A stretch of 64,000 nt of DNA, taken from Clostridia bacterium. GTDB lineage: Bacteria > Bacillota > Clostridia > Oscillospirales > CAG-272. The stretch lies in the NCBI GenBank assembly GCA_029007295.1, contig JAQXHN010000003.1, positions 47,344 to 111,343 on the forward strand, in the 5' to 3' direction. A program made the position numbers and the translations under genes. Positions 8,817 through 16,838 of the stretch are shown piece by piece. The first letter of the stretch is position 1. Each line of letters begins with the position of its first letter. The notes beneath the pieces were generated by a model that saw nothing but the letters and a program-made list of their open reading frames with translations, did not search any database and was not told the origin of the DNA.

Positions 8817-10088
8817 TTATTTAAGATGCTTATTAAGAGCCGCCTTCATACCCTCGATACAACGGTTGATGTGCTCCTCCTCCCATGACGGATGCAAGAA
8901 CAGGCAAACCGTTTCAAAACGAAGCTTGTGAGCGACGGGACAGTTTGCATTCTTGTAATCAACGCTTGCGGGATCGGTGTATTCCTTACTCTTGAACGGG
9001 AATGACGCAGTGCCGAAGCCCACGCCCTCTGCGTAAGCCTTTTCCTTGTATGCCTCGGGCCACTGAATGCCGTAGCACGGAATCTTCATGCCGCTAAGCT
9101 CCTTCAGAATTGCGGGAGCGTCGCAGTCAAGCACATTAAGATCGACGAGTATAGGATACCACCAGTATGAGTTAACTCTTATTTCGTCATTGTAGGGAAG
9201 CTTCTTAATTCCCTTTAAACCCGTGAAGGCTTCATCGTACATCTTAGCATATTTGCGCCTTCTTGCAAGATTCCAGTTATCGAATCTCTTAAGCTCGTTT
9301 ATTCCGATGATCGACTGAATTTCAGTCATACGGTAGTTAAAGCCTACACGGTTGTGTATATAAGGAAGCTTTTCCTCTAAAGCAAGCATATTCATTCTCT
9401 CTTTTACATCGTAACCGTGATCGCGGAACGAACGGCATTCCCAACCGAGTTCTTCGTTGTCGGTAATAACCATACCGCCCTCGCCGCCCGTGGTAAAGTG
9501 CTTTGACTGGCAGAAGGAGAAGCAGCCGACGTCCCCTATGGTGCCTGCCTTTCTGCCCCTAAATTCACCGCCGATGCACTGAGCAACATCCTCGATTACA
9601 TAAAGCTTATTCTTCTTTGCTATCTCAAGAATGGGATCCATGTCGGCGATAACGCCGTAAAGATGTACAACTACGATACCCTTGGTTCTCGGTGTGATGA
9701 GCTTCTCAATACACTTGGGGTCTATCGTGTGGTCTTCGGTAACATCACAGAATACCGGTATGGCACCTGCCTGTGCAATTGCAAAGGACGACGCAATAAA
9801 TGAGTAGGAAGGAACGATAACTTCATCGCCGGGACCTATTCCGAGGCAGGAAATGCCTATGTGGAGAGCCGATGTTCCGTTTGTGCAGGAAATCGCCATC
9901 TTAGCGCCTGACCACTCACGAAAGGCTTCTTCAAACTCCATGCCCTTTTTGCCTGTCCAATAGCTTACCTTTCCGTTCAGCAAGGGTTCCTGAATATCCT
10001 TTACCGTTTCCGGTGCAAACTGAGGCCACATAGGAAATCCGATTTCGGCAATACCTGCGCCGTTCATTACAACTTCTTTATCTGCCAT
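8817..10088 (-). CDS. DegT/DnrJ/EryC1/StrS family PLP aminotransferase
   Basis: A 423-residue fold-type I aminotransferase that usually transfers an amino group to a keto-sugar. Motifs are the SYWTGKKGMEFEEAF start, TNGTSALHIGISCLGIGPGDEVIVPSYSF, the Asp region VIEDVAQCIGGEF, and the PLP-lysine segment SFCQSKHFTTGGEGG. RVGFNYRMTEIQSIIG is the conserved dimer segment. It is a single-gene unit with its own promoter (10124-10152) and terminator. The neighbouring sugar genes suggest a role in amino-sugar metabolism, but no nucleotide-sugar genes accompany it. Confidence 0.88.
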   Translation of the reverse strand: MADKEVVMNGAGIAEIGFPMWPQFAPETVKDIQEPLLNGKVSYWTGKKGMEFEEAFREWSGAKMAISCTNGTSALHIGISCLGIGPGDEVIVPSYSFIASSFAIAQAGAIPVFCDVTEDHTIDPKCIEKLITPRTKGIVVVHLYGVIADMDPILEIAKKNKLYVIEDVAQCIGGEFRGRKAGTIGDVGCFSFCQSKHFTTGGEGGMVITDNEELGWECRSFRDHGYDVKERMNMLALEEKLPYIHNRVGFNYRMTEIQSIIGINELKRFDNWNLARRRKYAKMYDEAFTGLKGIKKLPYNDEIRVNSYWWYPILVDLNVLDCDAPAILKELSGMKIPCYGIQWPEAYKEKAYAEGVGFGTASFPFKSKEYTDPASVDYKNANCPVAHKLRFETVCLFLHPSWEEEHINRCIEGMKAALNKHLK

Positions 10089-10123
10089 AATTATATACCG
10101 CCTTTTTCGTTTATTTTGCTCAC

Positions 10124-10152
10124 ATTGTACATCATTGTGCGGTATATATCAA
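10124..10152 (-). promoter_or_regulatory. Promoter of the DegT aminotransferase gene
   Basis: On the minus strand TTGATA (10152-10147) and TACAAT (10129-10124) are 17 bases apart, with AAGGCGG as ribosome site before the ATG. Confidence 0.7.
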
Positions 10153-10178
10153 TACACAATTAAATTATTCTGCACGTT

Positions 10179-12050
10179 TTAAAGATGTTTTTTCGCAGCT
10201 TCAACAATCCTTTCAACCGTAATTCCTGCGCTTTCAAGCATTGACCTGCCTTTTTCGCCCAAAACAAAATTGTCCTCTATTGCTATCACGGAAATTTTTA
10301 TGCTATGAAATTTTTCTCTTAATGAGAACTGCTCCGACAGAGCCGCCGCCGCTGCGCCGTTTTTAATTCCTTCCTCGACAAAAATGATAAGCTTAACGGA
10401 CGGCGGGAGCAATTTTTCGATATTATCCGCACATTCTTCGTAGGGCTTTAGCTTTTCTAACAAAATTATTCCCGTGTTGATACCGCCGTCGCAGAGTATT
10501 TTTTCCGCCTTCATTGCAATTTTTACAGACGCTCCGTATGTCATTATGACACATTCACACCCTTCTCGGCAGTCCGATTTTGCGCCGAGGGGCGAAGCCT
10601 TAACGTCTTTGTAAAATTTATCCGATATTTCGCTGTTTTCGGTATCGTTAGGGTATCTTATCGCACACGGAGAATTCAATTTCAAGGCTTCGTCAATTGC
10701 ACTTTTTAACGCTTTTGCCGTGATAGGCGTATAAATTGTCATATTAGGAATGCCCGACAGAAACGAAACATCAAATATTCCGTGATGAGTTGCACCGTCA
10801 CCCGACGAAAGCCCCGCCCGGTCCACTAAAAAGGTAACGGGCAAATTCTGCAGGGCGACATCGTGAATAATATTATCGTAAGCCCTTTGCAAAAACGAGG
10901 AATAAACGGCAAAAAACGGTTTCATTCCGTTCGCCGCAAGTCCCGCACAAAACGTTACGGCGTGCTCCTCGGCGATACCGACGTCGAAGAATCGTGCGGG
11001 AATGTCATTGGCAAATTTACTAAGACCCGTTCCCTTCGTCATTGCCGCTGTTACTGCGCAAATTCTCGAATCCGTCTTTGCACTCTCGCACAGATAATTT
11101 CCGGCAAGAATGGAAAAATTATTATGTAATTTCGGCTTTCCCTGAGGAAGAATACTGTGGTAATCATCGGGGCTTTGTTCGGCGGGACGGTATCCCTTGC
11201 CCTTTTTTGTTACGGTGTGAATTACACAGCTTGTATTCAACCCCTTGGCTATTTGCAAAATATCCTCTAAAGCGTCATAATCGTTGCCGTCTACCGGGCC
11301 CAAATAATAAAGTCCTATCTCCTCAAAATAATTACTGTCGTACATAGCATTTTTAATTGTCTGCTTTGTATCGCGAACCAAAGCAAATGCCGCATGTCCT
11401 ATTATCGGAATGTGGTCGATTACACTTCTTGTGGCGTCCTTTACCTTATAGTAGCTTTTTTTTGAGCGGATTTTTGCAATCTGCTTTGCAAATCCGCCGA
11501 TGTTCTTGGAAATTGACATTTCATTCTCGTTTAGAATGATAATAAGCTTCAAATTCTTTTTACAGTTATTAAGCGCCTCGTGAATCATCCCGCCTGTGTA
11601 CGCACCGTCCCCTATAACGCACACGGTAAATGCGTCGCTCGAATTGATTTTATCCGACATGGCAAATCCGAGTGATGCCGAAAGAGAGGTGCCGGAGTGG
11701 CCGGCGCCGAAAGGGTCGTGTTCGCTTTCGCTTCGCTTGGTAAATCCCGACAGGCCTCCCGGCTTTCTCAGATTTTCAAATTCATTTTTTCTTCCGGTCA
11801 GAATCTTGTGGGTGTACGCCTGATGCCCTACGTCAAAAATGAAGTGATCCTTAGGAGAATCAAAGACGCGGTGCATTGCCAGTATCAATTCGACGGTACC
11901 GAGATTTGACGCCAGATGACCGCCTGTTTTTCTTACGTTTTCCACAAGAAAATCTCTTATTTCCGAGCTTAATTCTCCCATTGCCTCGCTCGGTAATTTT
12001 TTCAGATCGGAAGGATTATTTATTTTATCAAGGTATTTATAAGATGACAT
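10179..12050 (-). CDS. dxs: 1-deoxy-D-xylulose-5-phosphate synthase
   Basis: A 623-residue thiamine-diphosphate enzyme that condenses pyruvate and glyceraldehyde 3-phosphate to DXP, the entry to the MEP isoprenoid route and to thiamine/pyridoxal precursors. Motifs are DVGHQAYTHKILTGR, the ThDP-binding GDGAYTGGMIHEALNN, YLGPVDGNDYDAL, and the catalytic Glu in DVGIAEEHAVTFCAGLA. RAGLSSGDGATHHGIFD and the transketolase C-terminal domain follow. The length is normal. It is monocistronic with a clear promoter, rather than in the xseA/xseB/ispA cluster seen in many clostridia. Confidence 0.97.
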   Translation of the reverse strand: MSSYKYLDKINNPSDLKKLPSEAMGELSSEIRDFLVENVRKTGGHLASNLGTVELILAMHRVFDSPKDHFIFDVGHQAYTHKILTGRKNEFENLRKPGGLSGFTKRSESEHDPFGAGHSGTSLSASLGFAMSDKINSSDAFTVCVIGDGAYTGGMIHEALNNCKKNLKLIIILNENEMSISKNIGGFAKQIAKIRSKKSYYKVKDATRSVIDHIPIIGHAAFALVRDTKQTIKNAMYDSNYFEEIGLYYLGPVDGNDYDALEDILQIAKGLNTSCVIHTVTKKGKGYRPAEQSPDDYHSILPQGKPKLHNNFSILAGNYLCESAKTDSRICAVTAAMTKGTGLSKFANDIPARFFDVGIAEEHAVTFCAGLAANGMKPFFAVYSSFLQRAYDNIIHDVALQNLPVTFLVDRAGLSSGDGATHHGIFDVSFLSGIPNMTIYTPITAKALKSAIDEALKLNSPCAIRYPNDTENSEISDKFYKDVKASPLGAKSDCREGCECVIMTYGASVKIAMKAEKILCDGGINTGIILLEKLKPYEECADNIEKLLPPSVKLIIFVEEGIKNGAAAAALSEQFSLREKFHSIKISVIAIEDNFVLGEKGRSMLESAGITVERIVEAAKKHL

Positions 12051-12093
12051 ATCCCCTGTCCTTTTAATTGCGTTGTATAATGCGTTGCCTTAT

Positions 12094-12122
12094 ATTATAC
12101 ACAGTCGCAGACAAAAATGCAA
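12094..12122 (-). promoter_or_regulatory. Promoter of dxs
   Basis: Minus-strand TTGCAT (12122-12117) and TATAAT (12099-12094) with 17-base spacing, about 45 bases before the dxs ATG. Confidence 0.7.
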
Positions 12123-12156
12123 TATTTCACATGTCGGATTCGTTTATTGAACGTAA

Positions 12157-12182
12157 AAGGTGCGGAAAATTTACCGCACCTT
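12157..12182 (-). terminator. Terminator of brnQ
   Basis: Stem AAGGTGCGG / CCGCACCTT with an eight-base AT-rich loop; on the minus strand the stem runs into TTTTACG. Confidence 0.8.
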
Positions 12183-12195
12183 CAATTTGCCTGTT

Positions 12196-13551
12196 TTATG
12201 CCGTTTTTCTTCTTGTGAAATGAATCGCAAGACCTATTACCAGCCCTATTCCGGCAGGAACAACCCAACCGAGATTTAATCTGTATAACGGAAGATACTT
12301 TTCCGCAAGGCTGATAATTGCGTCTAAACGAAGCGCATTAATTACTCCCTCAGGCAAATTTTTTATCAAATCAAATACGGCGGCAATCAAGGTAAACGCC
12401 GTAACGCATATATAAACCGCTTTATCGTGATGAAATAATTTTCCCGAAAGAGCGAGTATTATCAGCGTAATCGCCAAGGGATAAATAAACATCAGTACCG
12501 GAATTGAATATCCGATAATTGCGGAAAGTCCGATATTTGATATCACAAACGAGAAGGCTGTGAAGATAAACGCCCATGCCTTATAGGGCAGAGCCTTCGG
12601 GAACATTTTAACGAAGGCTTCGCTGCAGCTCGTTACAAGTCCTATAGAGGTTTTAAGACAGGCAAAGGTTATTGTCGCCGCCAATACTATCATGCCGAAT
12701 TTGCCCAAATAGTGGCTTGAAATCTGCGAAAGGGCAATGCCGCCGTTTTCGCTTATGCCGAAAAGACCTCTTGACTGTGCGCCCATTATTATTGTGAGAA
12801 TATAAATAACCGCCATTAACAAGCCTGCAAAAACACCGGATTTAAGCACGTCCTTTGCAACTCCCGAGTCCTCCTTTACACCCTTCGAACGGATGATGTT
12901 AACAACCGTTATACCGAAGGCAAGACCCGCTATTGCGTCCATCGTTCCGTAGCCCTCGATAATTGAGGAGAAAAACGCCCCCTGTTCGTATGAAGCGTCG
13001 GGCTTGACGGTTGACGCCGCAGCTCCGGGATTAATCAAGGCGGAGACTACGAGAATTGTAAGGAAGATAAGGAAGAGCGGATTGATTATTCCTCCTATCC
13101 AAACCGTAATCCTTCCGGGCTTTAACGAAAAGAGCAAAACCAGCGCAAAGAATATCAGCGAGAAGCCGAAAAGCGCATAGGATTCCTGAATTTTTCCCTC
13201 CAGCATGGGAAATATACCGGTTGTAAACGAAGTGGTCGCACATCTCGGAATCGCAAAGAACGGTCCTATTGTTAAGTACAGAATGCAGGTAAAGAAATAT
13301 GAATAGCCCTTACCGACCTTACGGGAGAGCGATTGCAAGCCGTCCGAATGAGTATTTCCGATCGCCGCCACACCGAGTATCGGAATACCGACGGCAGTAA
13401 TAACAAAGCCGATAATAGCAGGGATGAAATTACGCCCTGCCAGCTGTCCCAAATGGACGGGAAAAATAAGGTTTCCCGCGCCGAAGAACATACCGAATAA
13501 CGTTGCCGCAACAAGGACGGTATCGGCAAATTTTAATCTTTTCTTTTCCAT
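12196..13551 (-). CDS. brnQ: Branched-chain amino acid transport carrier BrnQ
   Basis: A 451-residue integral membrane carrier of the LIVCS family for cation-coupled uptake of leucine, isoleucine and valine. The N-terminus (TLFGMFFGAGNLIFPVHLG) is the family signature. About 12 hydrophobic segments can be followed, and the GPFFAIPRCATTSFTTG and EGYGTMDAIAGLAFGI motifs are typical. It diverges from a LysR-type gene 112 bases away. A TTCACA-17-TAAAAT promoter candidate on the minus strand overlaps the LysR promoter, so co-regulation is plausible but not shown. Confidence 0.93.
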   Translation of the reverse strand: MEKKRLKFADTVLVAATLFGMFFGAGNLIFPVHLGQLAGRNFIPAIIGFVITAVGIPILGVAAIGNTHSDGLQSLSRKVGKGYSYFFTCILYLTIGPFFAIPRCATTSFTTGIFPMLEGKIQESYALFGFSLIFFALVLLFSLKPGRITVWIGGIINPLFLIFLTILVVSALINPGAAASTVKPDASYEQGAFFSSIIEGYGTMDAIAGLAFGITVVNIIRSKGVKEDSGVAKDVLKSGVFAGLLMAVIYILTIIMGAQSRGLFGISENGGIALSQISSHYLGKFGMIVLAATITFACLKTSIGLVTSCSEAFVKMFPKALPYKAWAFIFTAFSFVISNIGLSAIIGYSIPVLMFIYPLAITLIILALSGKLFHHDKAVYICVTAFTLIAAVFDLIKNLPEGVINALRLDAIISLAEKYLPLYRLNLGWVVPAGIGLVIGLAIHFTRRKTA

Positions 13552-13596
13552 AATTACCCCTCTGAGCTTTTTATTAAGACGATTTTAACACATCAA

Positions 13597-13625
13597 TTGA
13601 CAAATGTGAAGTTCGTTGTTATAAT
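13597..13625 (+). promoter_or_regulatory. Promoter of the LysR-type gene
   Basis: TTGACA at 13597-13602 and TATAAT at 13620-13625, 17-base spacer, directly upstream of a LysR-type palindrome. Confidence 0.8.
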
Positions 13626-13631
13626 AGATAT

Positions 13632-13646
13632 ATTACAAACTGTAAT
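13632..13646. promoter_or_regulatory. Candidate LysR autoregulatory site
   Basis: ATTACA-AAC-TGTAAT is a perfect six-base inverted repeat in the 5' untranslated region between the -10 box and the ribosome site. It fits the interrupted T-N11-A layout of LysR-type boxes. Confidence 0.5.
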
Positions 13647-13663
13647 ACCCATCGGGAGGAATT

Positions 13664-14554
13664 ATGGACGCAAAAAAGCTCGAAATACTGATTTCCGCCG
13701 TCGACCTCGGCAGTTTTTCAAAAGCATCGGAAACGGTAGGCTATACCCAGTCGGGGCTGACCCATTTAGTAGATGCGCTCGAAAAGGAAATAGGGATTAA
13801 GCTTACAAAAAGAACTCACAAGGGCGTTTCGCTGACTGAAAACGGACAAATATTAATGCCCTTTATCAGGGATTTTATTGCGTCAAATGCAAAGCTTGAA
13901 AATGCCATAAAGAACATTAACGAAAAAAGGAACGATACAATAAGAATTGCGGCATATTCCAGCATAGCCATGCACTGGATGCCGGAAATACTGTACAGAT
14001 TCCGCCGTTTATGTCCCGATACAACGGTAGAGCTTCGCATGGTTGACCACGCTCTCGAGCCCTTTGAGCTTCTTCGAGACGGCAAAACGGACGTAATTTT
14101 TGCAAGCAGACAGGAGGGCTACAATTGTAAATGGACCCCTCTCTATAAAGAGCGGATGTTTGCGATTTTACCGAAAAATCACCCCGCCGGCTCCGACGAA
14201 GAATATCTTATAACCGATTTCCGAGAATGCGATTTTATTATGCCGTGGGGAAGATTTGACATTGAAATTAATTCCGCCTTCGCAAAAGCGGGCGTTGAAA
14301 TAAAAAAATCTCAGCCGAAGGTTGACGATGAAACGGTAATTCGTATGGTGGGCGCCGGGCTCGGAGTATCCATGATGTCGGAGCTTATGATAAGAGGCAG
14401 AACGGACGATGTCAAGTGCATTCCCGTGACGCCCTGTGTCACAAGAGAGCTCGGAATGGGCGTTTCTCATAACGATAATTCTAAAGAAATACTATTATTA
14501 AAAAACTGCGTTACCGGTTATTTAAACGAAAAATTTCTCCGTGTAAATAAATAA
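13664..14554 (+). CDS. LysR-family transcriptional regulator
   Basis: A 296-residue regulator. Residues 1-60 hold the winged helix-turn-helix (SKASETVGYTQSGLTHLVDALEKEIG, then LTENG). Residues 90-290 form the periplasmic-binding-like effector domain (IRIAAYSSIAMHWMPEIL, then VRMVGAGLGVSMMSEL-like). The start is supported by GGGAGGA six bases upstream. The inducer is unknown. It is divergent from brnQ and convergent with mgtE, so brnQ and itself are the obvious candidate targets. Among LysR subfamilies the effector region is the common type; no specific subfamily can be named. Confidence 0.88.
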   Translation: MDAKKLEILISAVDLGSFSKASETVGYTQSGLTHLVDALEKEIGIKLTKRTHKGVSLTENGQILMPFIRDFIASNAKLENAIKNINEKRNDTIRIAAYSSIAMHWMPEILYRFRRLCPDTTVELRMVDHALEPFELLRDGKTDVIFASRQEGYNCKWTPLYKERMFAILPKNHPAGSDEEYLITDFRECDFIMPWGRFDIEINSAFAKAGVEIKKSQPKVDDETVIRMVGAGLGVSMMSELMIRGRTDDVKCIPVTPCVTRELGMGVSHNDNSKEILLLKNCVTGYLNEKFLRVNK

Positions 14555-14599
14555 GAGAAAACAGAGGCTGTTTGTCAGCTTTTGTTTTCTCTTATTTTT
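14552..14599. terminator. Bidirectional terminator between the LysR gene and mgtE
   Basis: Twelve-base arms TAAGAGAAAACA / TGTTTTCTCTTA around a 19-base loop, followed by a T-run on the plus strand. The same stem can serve mgtE from the other side. Confidence 0.75.
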
Positions 14600-15967
14600 T
14601 CATATTTTCAGTATCCAAATAGCTACATTGAAATAAAGAAACACCGTGCAGGCGTCCACTATTGTGGTGATCATGGGAGAAGCCATAACGGCAGGATCCA
14701 GCTTGCACCTTTTTGCAAGCATGGGAAGACAGCAACCGAGCGTTTTTGCCAACAAACATGCGCCGACAATGGTAAGTCCTACGACAATCATTACCCTAAA
14801 AACGTCAAATCCGGCATACAGCTCGCTGTTTTTGTATATAAATTCGTACATTAGATATATTCTCAGCGCATTTGCACAGGCAAGCGTAATTCCGACGACA
14901 AGCGCTATCCTGATTTCCTTAAACAGTACTCTGCCGAAATCCTTCATCTTTATTTCGTCAACCGCCATACCTCTTATAATCAGCACGGAGCTTTGGGAGC
15001 CGCAGTTGCCTCCCGTATCCATAAGCATGGGAATAAAAGAAACAAGCAAAGCGCTCATTGCCGCCTCGTAATGCGTTATTATAATCCCCGTAAACGTTGC
15101 GGAAAGCATAAGTATCAAAAGCCATACGATACGGTGCCTTGCATGGGACAAAACCGATGTTTTAAAATAAGAATCATCGCTCGGCGTAACAGCCGCCATC
15201 AACTGGAAGTCCTCGTCTGTTTCCTCCTGCATGACATCTATGGCGTCATCTACCGTTACGATGCCGACAAGCCTTTTTTCCGCATCGACGACCGGCATGG
15301 CAAGAAAGCCGTATTTATTGATTTGCTTTGCAACCTCTTCCTTGTCCTCATGTGTCGAGACGTAGATGACGTCCTCGTCCATAATGTCCGATATTATCGC
15401 TTCCGGGGGCGCCAAAAGCAAATCCTTAGCGGTAACAATGCCGATAAGATGCTTTCCGGCGTCTGTAACATAACAGGTGTATACCGTTTCCTTATCAAGC
15501 GCCGTTTTGCGAATTCTGTCGAAGGCTTCGGAAACCCTCATCGTCTTTTTAAGGTCCACGTACTCTATTGTCATAATGCTTCCGGCACTGTCCTTGGGAT
15601 AGTTCAGAAGCTCGTTTATGCTCTTTCTCATTTCCGGCTTTGCGATTCTTAAAATTCTCTTGACAAGTGCGGCGGGCATCTCCTCAATCATGTCGACGGT
15701 ATCGTCAAGGAACATCTCCTCCAGAACCTCGCTCAGCTCATTGTCGGAGAAGGAACGGATAAGATTCTCCTGCATATCCGCGTCCATTTCGGCAAAGGTT
15801 TCGTATGCCAATTCCTTCGGCAATATTCGATAGTAACGGGGCAAATCCTCCTCATCCGCTTCTTCGAGAAGAAGCACGATATCTGCGGGCTCCATAGTTG
15901 CAAGCATTGCGCGAAGCTCGGGATATTTTTTTTGTTTCAGTAATTCAAACGCAGTTTTTTCTTCCAT
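14600..15967 (-). CDS. mgtE: Magnesium transporter MgtE
   Basis: With the start at 15967 the protein has 455 residues; the ORF track start is 22 codons too early. This ATG is chosen because AAGGAGG lies nine bases before it and the upstream part falls in the leader. Layout: N-terminal helical Mg2+-sensing domain (DIVLLLEEADEEDLPRYYRIL), two CBS domains at about 130-250 (CYVTDAGKHLIGIVTAKDL, MPVVDAEKRLVGIVTVDDA), and five TM helices with the pore motif VSFIPMLMDTGGNCGSQSS. MgtE is a Mg2+-gated Mg2+ channel of the inner membrane. The expression signal is a structured leader with terminator (16021-16213), in the place where an M-box is often found. Confidence 0.95.
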   Translation of the reverse strand: MEEKTAFELLKQKKYPELRAMLATMEPADIVLLLEEADEEDLPRYYRILPKELAYETFAEMDADMQENLIRSFSDNELSEVLEEMFLDDTVDMIEEMPAALVKRILRIAKPEMRKSINELLNYPKDSAGSIMTIEYVDLKKTMRVSEAFDRIRKTALDKETVYTCYVTDAGKHLIGIVTAKDLLLAPPEAIISDIMDEDVIYVSTHEDKEEVAKQINKYGFLAMPVVDAEKRLVGIVTVDDAIDVMQEETDEDFQLMAAVTPSDDSYFKTSVLSHARHRIVWLLILMLSATFTGIIITHYEAAMSALLVSFIPMLMDTGGNCGSQSSVLIIRGMAVDEIKMKDFGRVLFKEIRIALVVGITLACANALRIYLMYEFIYKNSELYAGFDVFRVMIVVGLTIVGACLLAKTLGCCLPMLAKRCKLDPAVMASPMITTIVDACTVFLYFNVAIWILKI

Positions 15968-16020
15968 CAAAAAAGGCCTCCTTTGTTTTGAAAATTTGCT
16001 TTTGAATATCAAAAGCACAC

Positions 16021-16050
16021 GGAAAAAGCTCAAAGCACCGCTTTGAGTTA
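16021..16050 (-). terminator. Attenuator terminator in the mgtE leader
   Basis: On the minus strand CTCAAAGC-GGT-GCTTTGAG is followed by CTTTTTCC. It lies about 60 bases before mgtE and after a small ORF, so read-through would control mgtE expression. Confidence 0.8.
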
Positions 16051-16052
16051 TC

Positions 16053-16213
16053 GTGCCAAAACATAGCAGGCAAGCTTATAAAAGTGAAGACGGACAGGGT
16101 ACCGACTTCGCATAATCTAAGCATCGCCCACCGGGTTTTAATTCGGCACTGCCTAAGTCCATTTAATCTTCACTCCTTTTCAGCATTATAATAAGGCATC
16201 GGATTACGATGCC
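16053..16213 (-). ncRNA. Structured mgtE leader, candidate Mg2+-responsive cis element
   Basis: The expected transcript begins at a hairpin GGCATCG-TAAT-CCGATGCC (16213-16195) and then passes a ribosome site and a 28-codon ORF. It is closed by long-range pairing AGTGAAGA (16174-16167) with TCTTCACT (16090-16083), plus GGAC with GTCC just inside. The terminator at 16021-16050 follows. The layout is that of a riboswitch or leader-peptide attenuator. I could not find the conserved M-box core (GGTGAGGCTCC-like and GCTGCTGCCC-like segments), so its class is open. Confidence 0.55.
16076..16162 (-). CDS. Possible 28-residue leader peptide ahead of mgtE
   Basis: ATG at 16162, TAA at 16076, with AAAAGGAG about nine bases before the start. 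The peptide begins MDLGSAELKPGGRC and ends in YAKSVPCPSSLL, with two Pro codons near the end. Its ribosome site is inside the left arm of the long-range leader stem and its last codons are inside the right arm, so translation and folding would exclude each other. Translation is not shown. It could be a chance ORF in a conserved RNA. It is too short for the ORF track. Confidence 0.4.
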   Translation of the reverse strand: MDLGSAELKPGGRCLDYAKSVPCPSSLL

Positions 16214-16219
16214 TTTTAA

Positions 16220-16248
16220 ATTATACAACTCAATCGGGAAATTGTCAA
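16220..16248 (-). promoter_or_regulatory. Promoter of mgtE leader
   Basis: Consensus TTGACA (16248-16243), a 17-base spacer and TATAAT (16225-16220) on the minus strand. The -35 box overlaps the stop codon of the flavin reductase gene. Confidence 0.85.
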
Positions 16249-16838
16249 CCCTTTTTTCCCTGAGTTCTGCGTGTACTTTTCTTCTTCTTGACGGAATACC
16301 CGAACTTGCCGAGCCTGTCGCCGAGGGCATAGTATTCTCCGTGAGAATACGCAATGGGCGAGCACCTGTTAAGACGAAGCTTTCCCTCGTTATCAACCAA
16401 GTCCTCTTCCACGCGCACGGATAAAATATCCGCCAAAAACATATCGTGAGTACCCAGAGAAATAACATCAAAAACACGGCATTCGAGGTTTACCGGGCTC
16501 TCAACCAATATCGGAGCGTCGATTTCGACGCCTTTTTCTATGTGCAGATTGCAGTCGCGAAGCTTGTCCGTGTCACGCTTTGAGCGCACGCCGCAATAGT
16601 CAACGCAGCGAACAAGCTTCCTCGTGGGCAGGTTAATCGCAAATTCTCCCGTCCGCTTTATAAGATTATACGAATATCTTTCCGGACGAACCGAAACATA
16701 GGTTTTCGGAGGGTGTGAATTGATTATTCCCGTCCAGCCGACGGTCAAAATATCGGCATCCTCCATTGTACCGCAGGTAACAAGCGCAGGCGGCAACGGA
16801 GCCAAAAGCGCACTTCCCTTCCAGATTTGCTTAGACAT
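16245..16838 (-). CDS. Flavin reductase-like FMN-binding protein
   Basis: A 197-residue protein of the flavin reductase-like split-barrel family. It shows the pattern WKGSALLAPLPPALVTCG, NILTVGWTGIINSHPPKTYVSVRPERYSYNLI-like, GEFAINLPT, and a late FLADILSVRV. Such proteins bind FMN and pass electrons from NAD(P)H or serve small redox reactions. The C-terminal tail is basic (KKKKSTRRTQGKK). Its start overlaps the end of the sugar isomerase gene by 8 bases, so the two are co-translated. Partner substrate unknown. Confidence 0.82.
   Translation of the reverse strand: MSKQIWKGSALLAPLPPALVTCGTMEDADILTVGWTGIINSHPPKTYVSVRPERYSYNLIKRTGEFAINLPTRKLVRCVDYCGVRSKRDTDKLRDCNLHIEKGVEIDAPILVESPVNLECRVFDVISLGTHDMFLADILSVRVEEDLVDNEGKLRLNRCSPIAYSHGEYYALGDRLGKFGYSVKKKKSTRRTQGKKG

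Noticed and set aside
14993-15652. 219-residue plus-strand ORF opposite mgtE
   Set aside because: Shadow of mgtE, which has complete domain motifs on the minus strand.
16021-16213. M-box riboswitch ahead of mgtE
   Set aside because: Position fits, but I could not find the conserved core segments of the M-box; kept as an unassigned structured leader.
16053-16213. Fluoride riboswitch in the mgtE leader
   Set aside because: Only a GGGCGATG stretch is shared; the rest of the fluoride consensus is missing.
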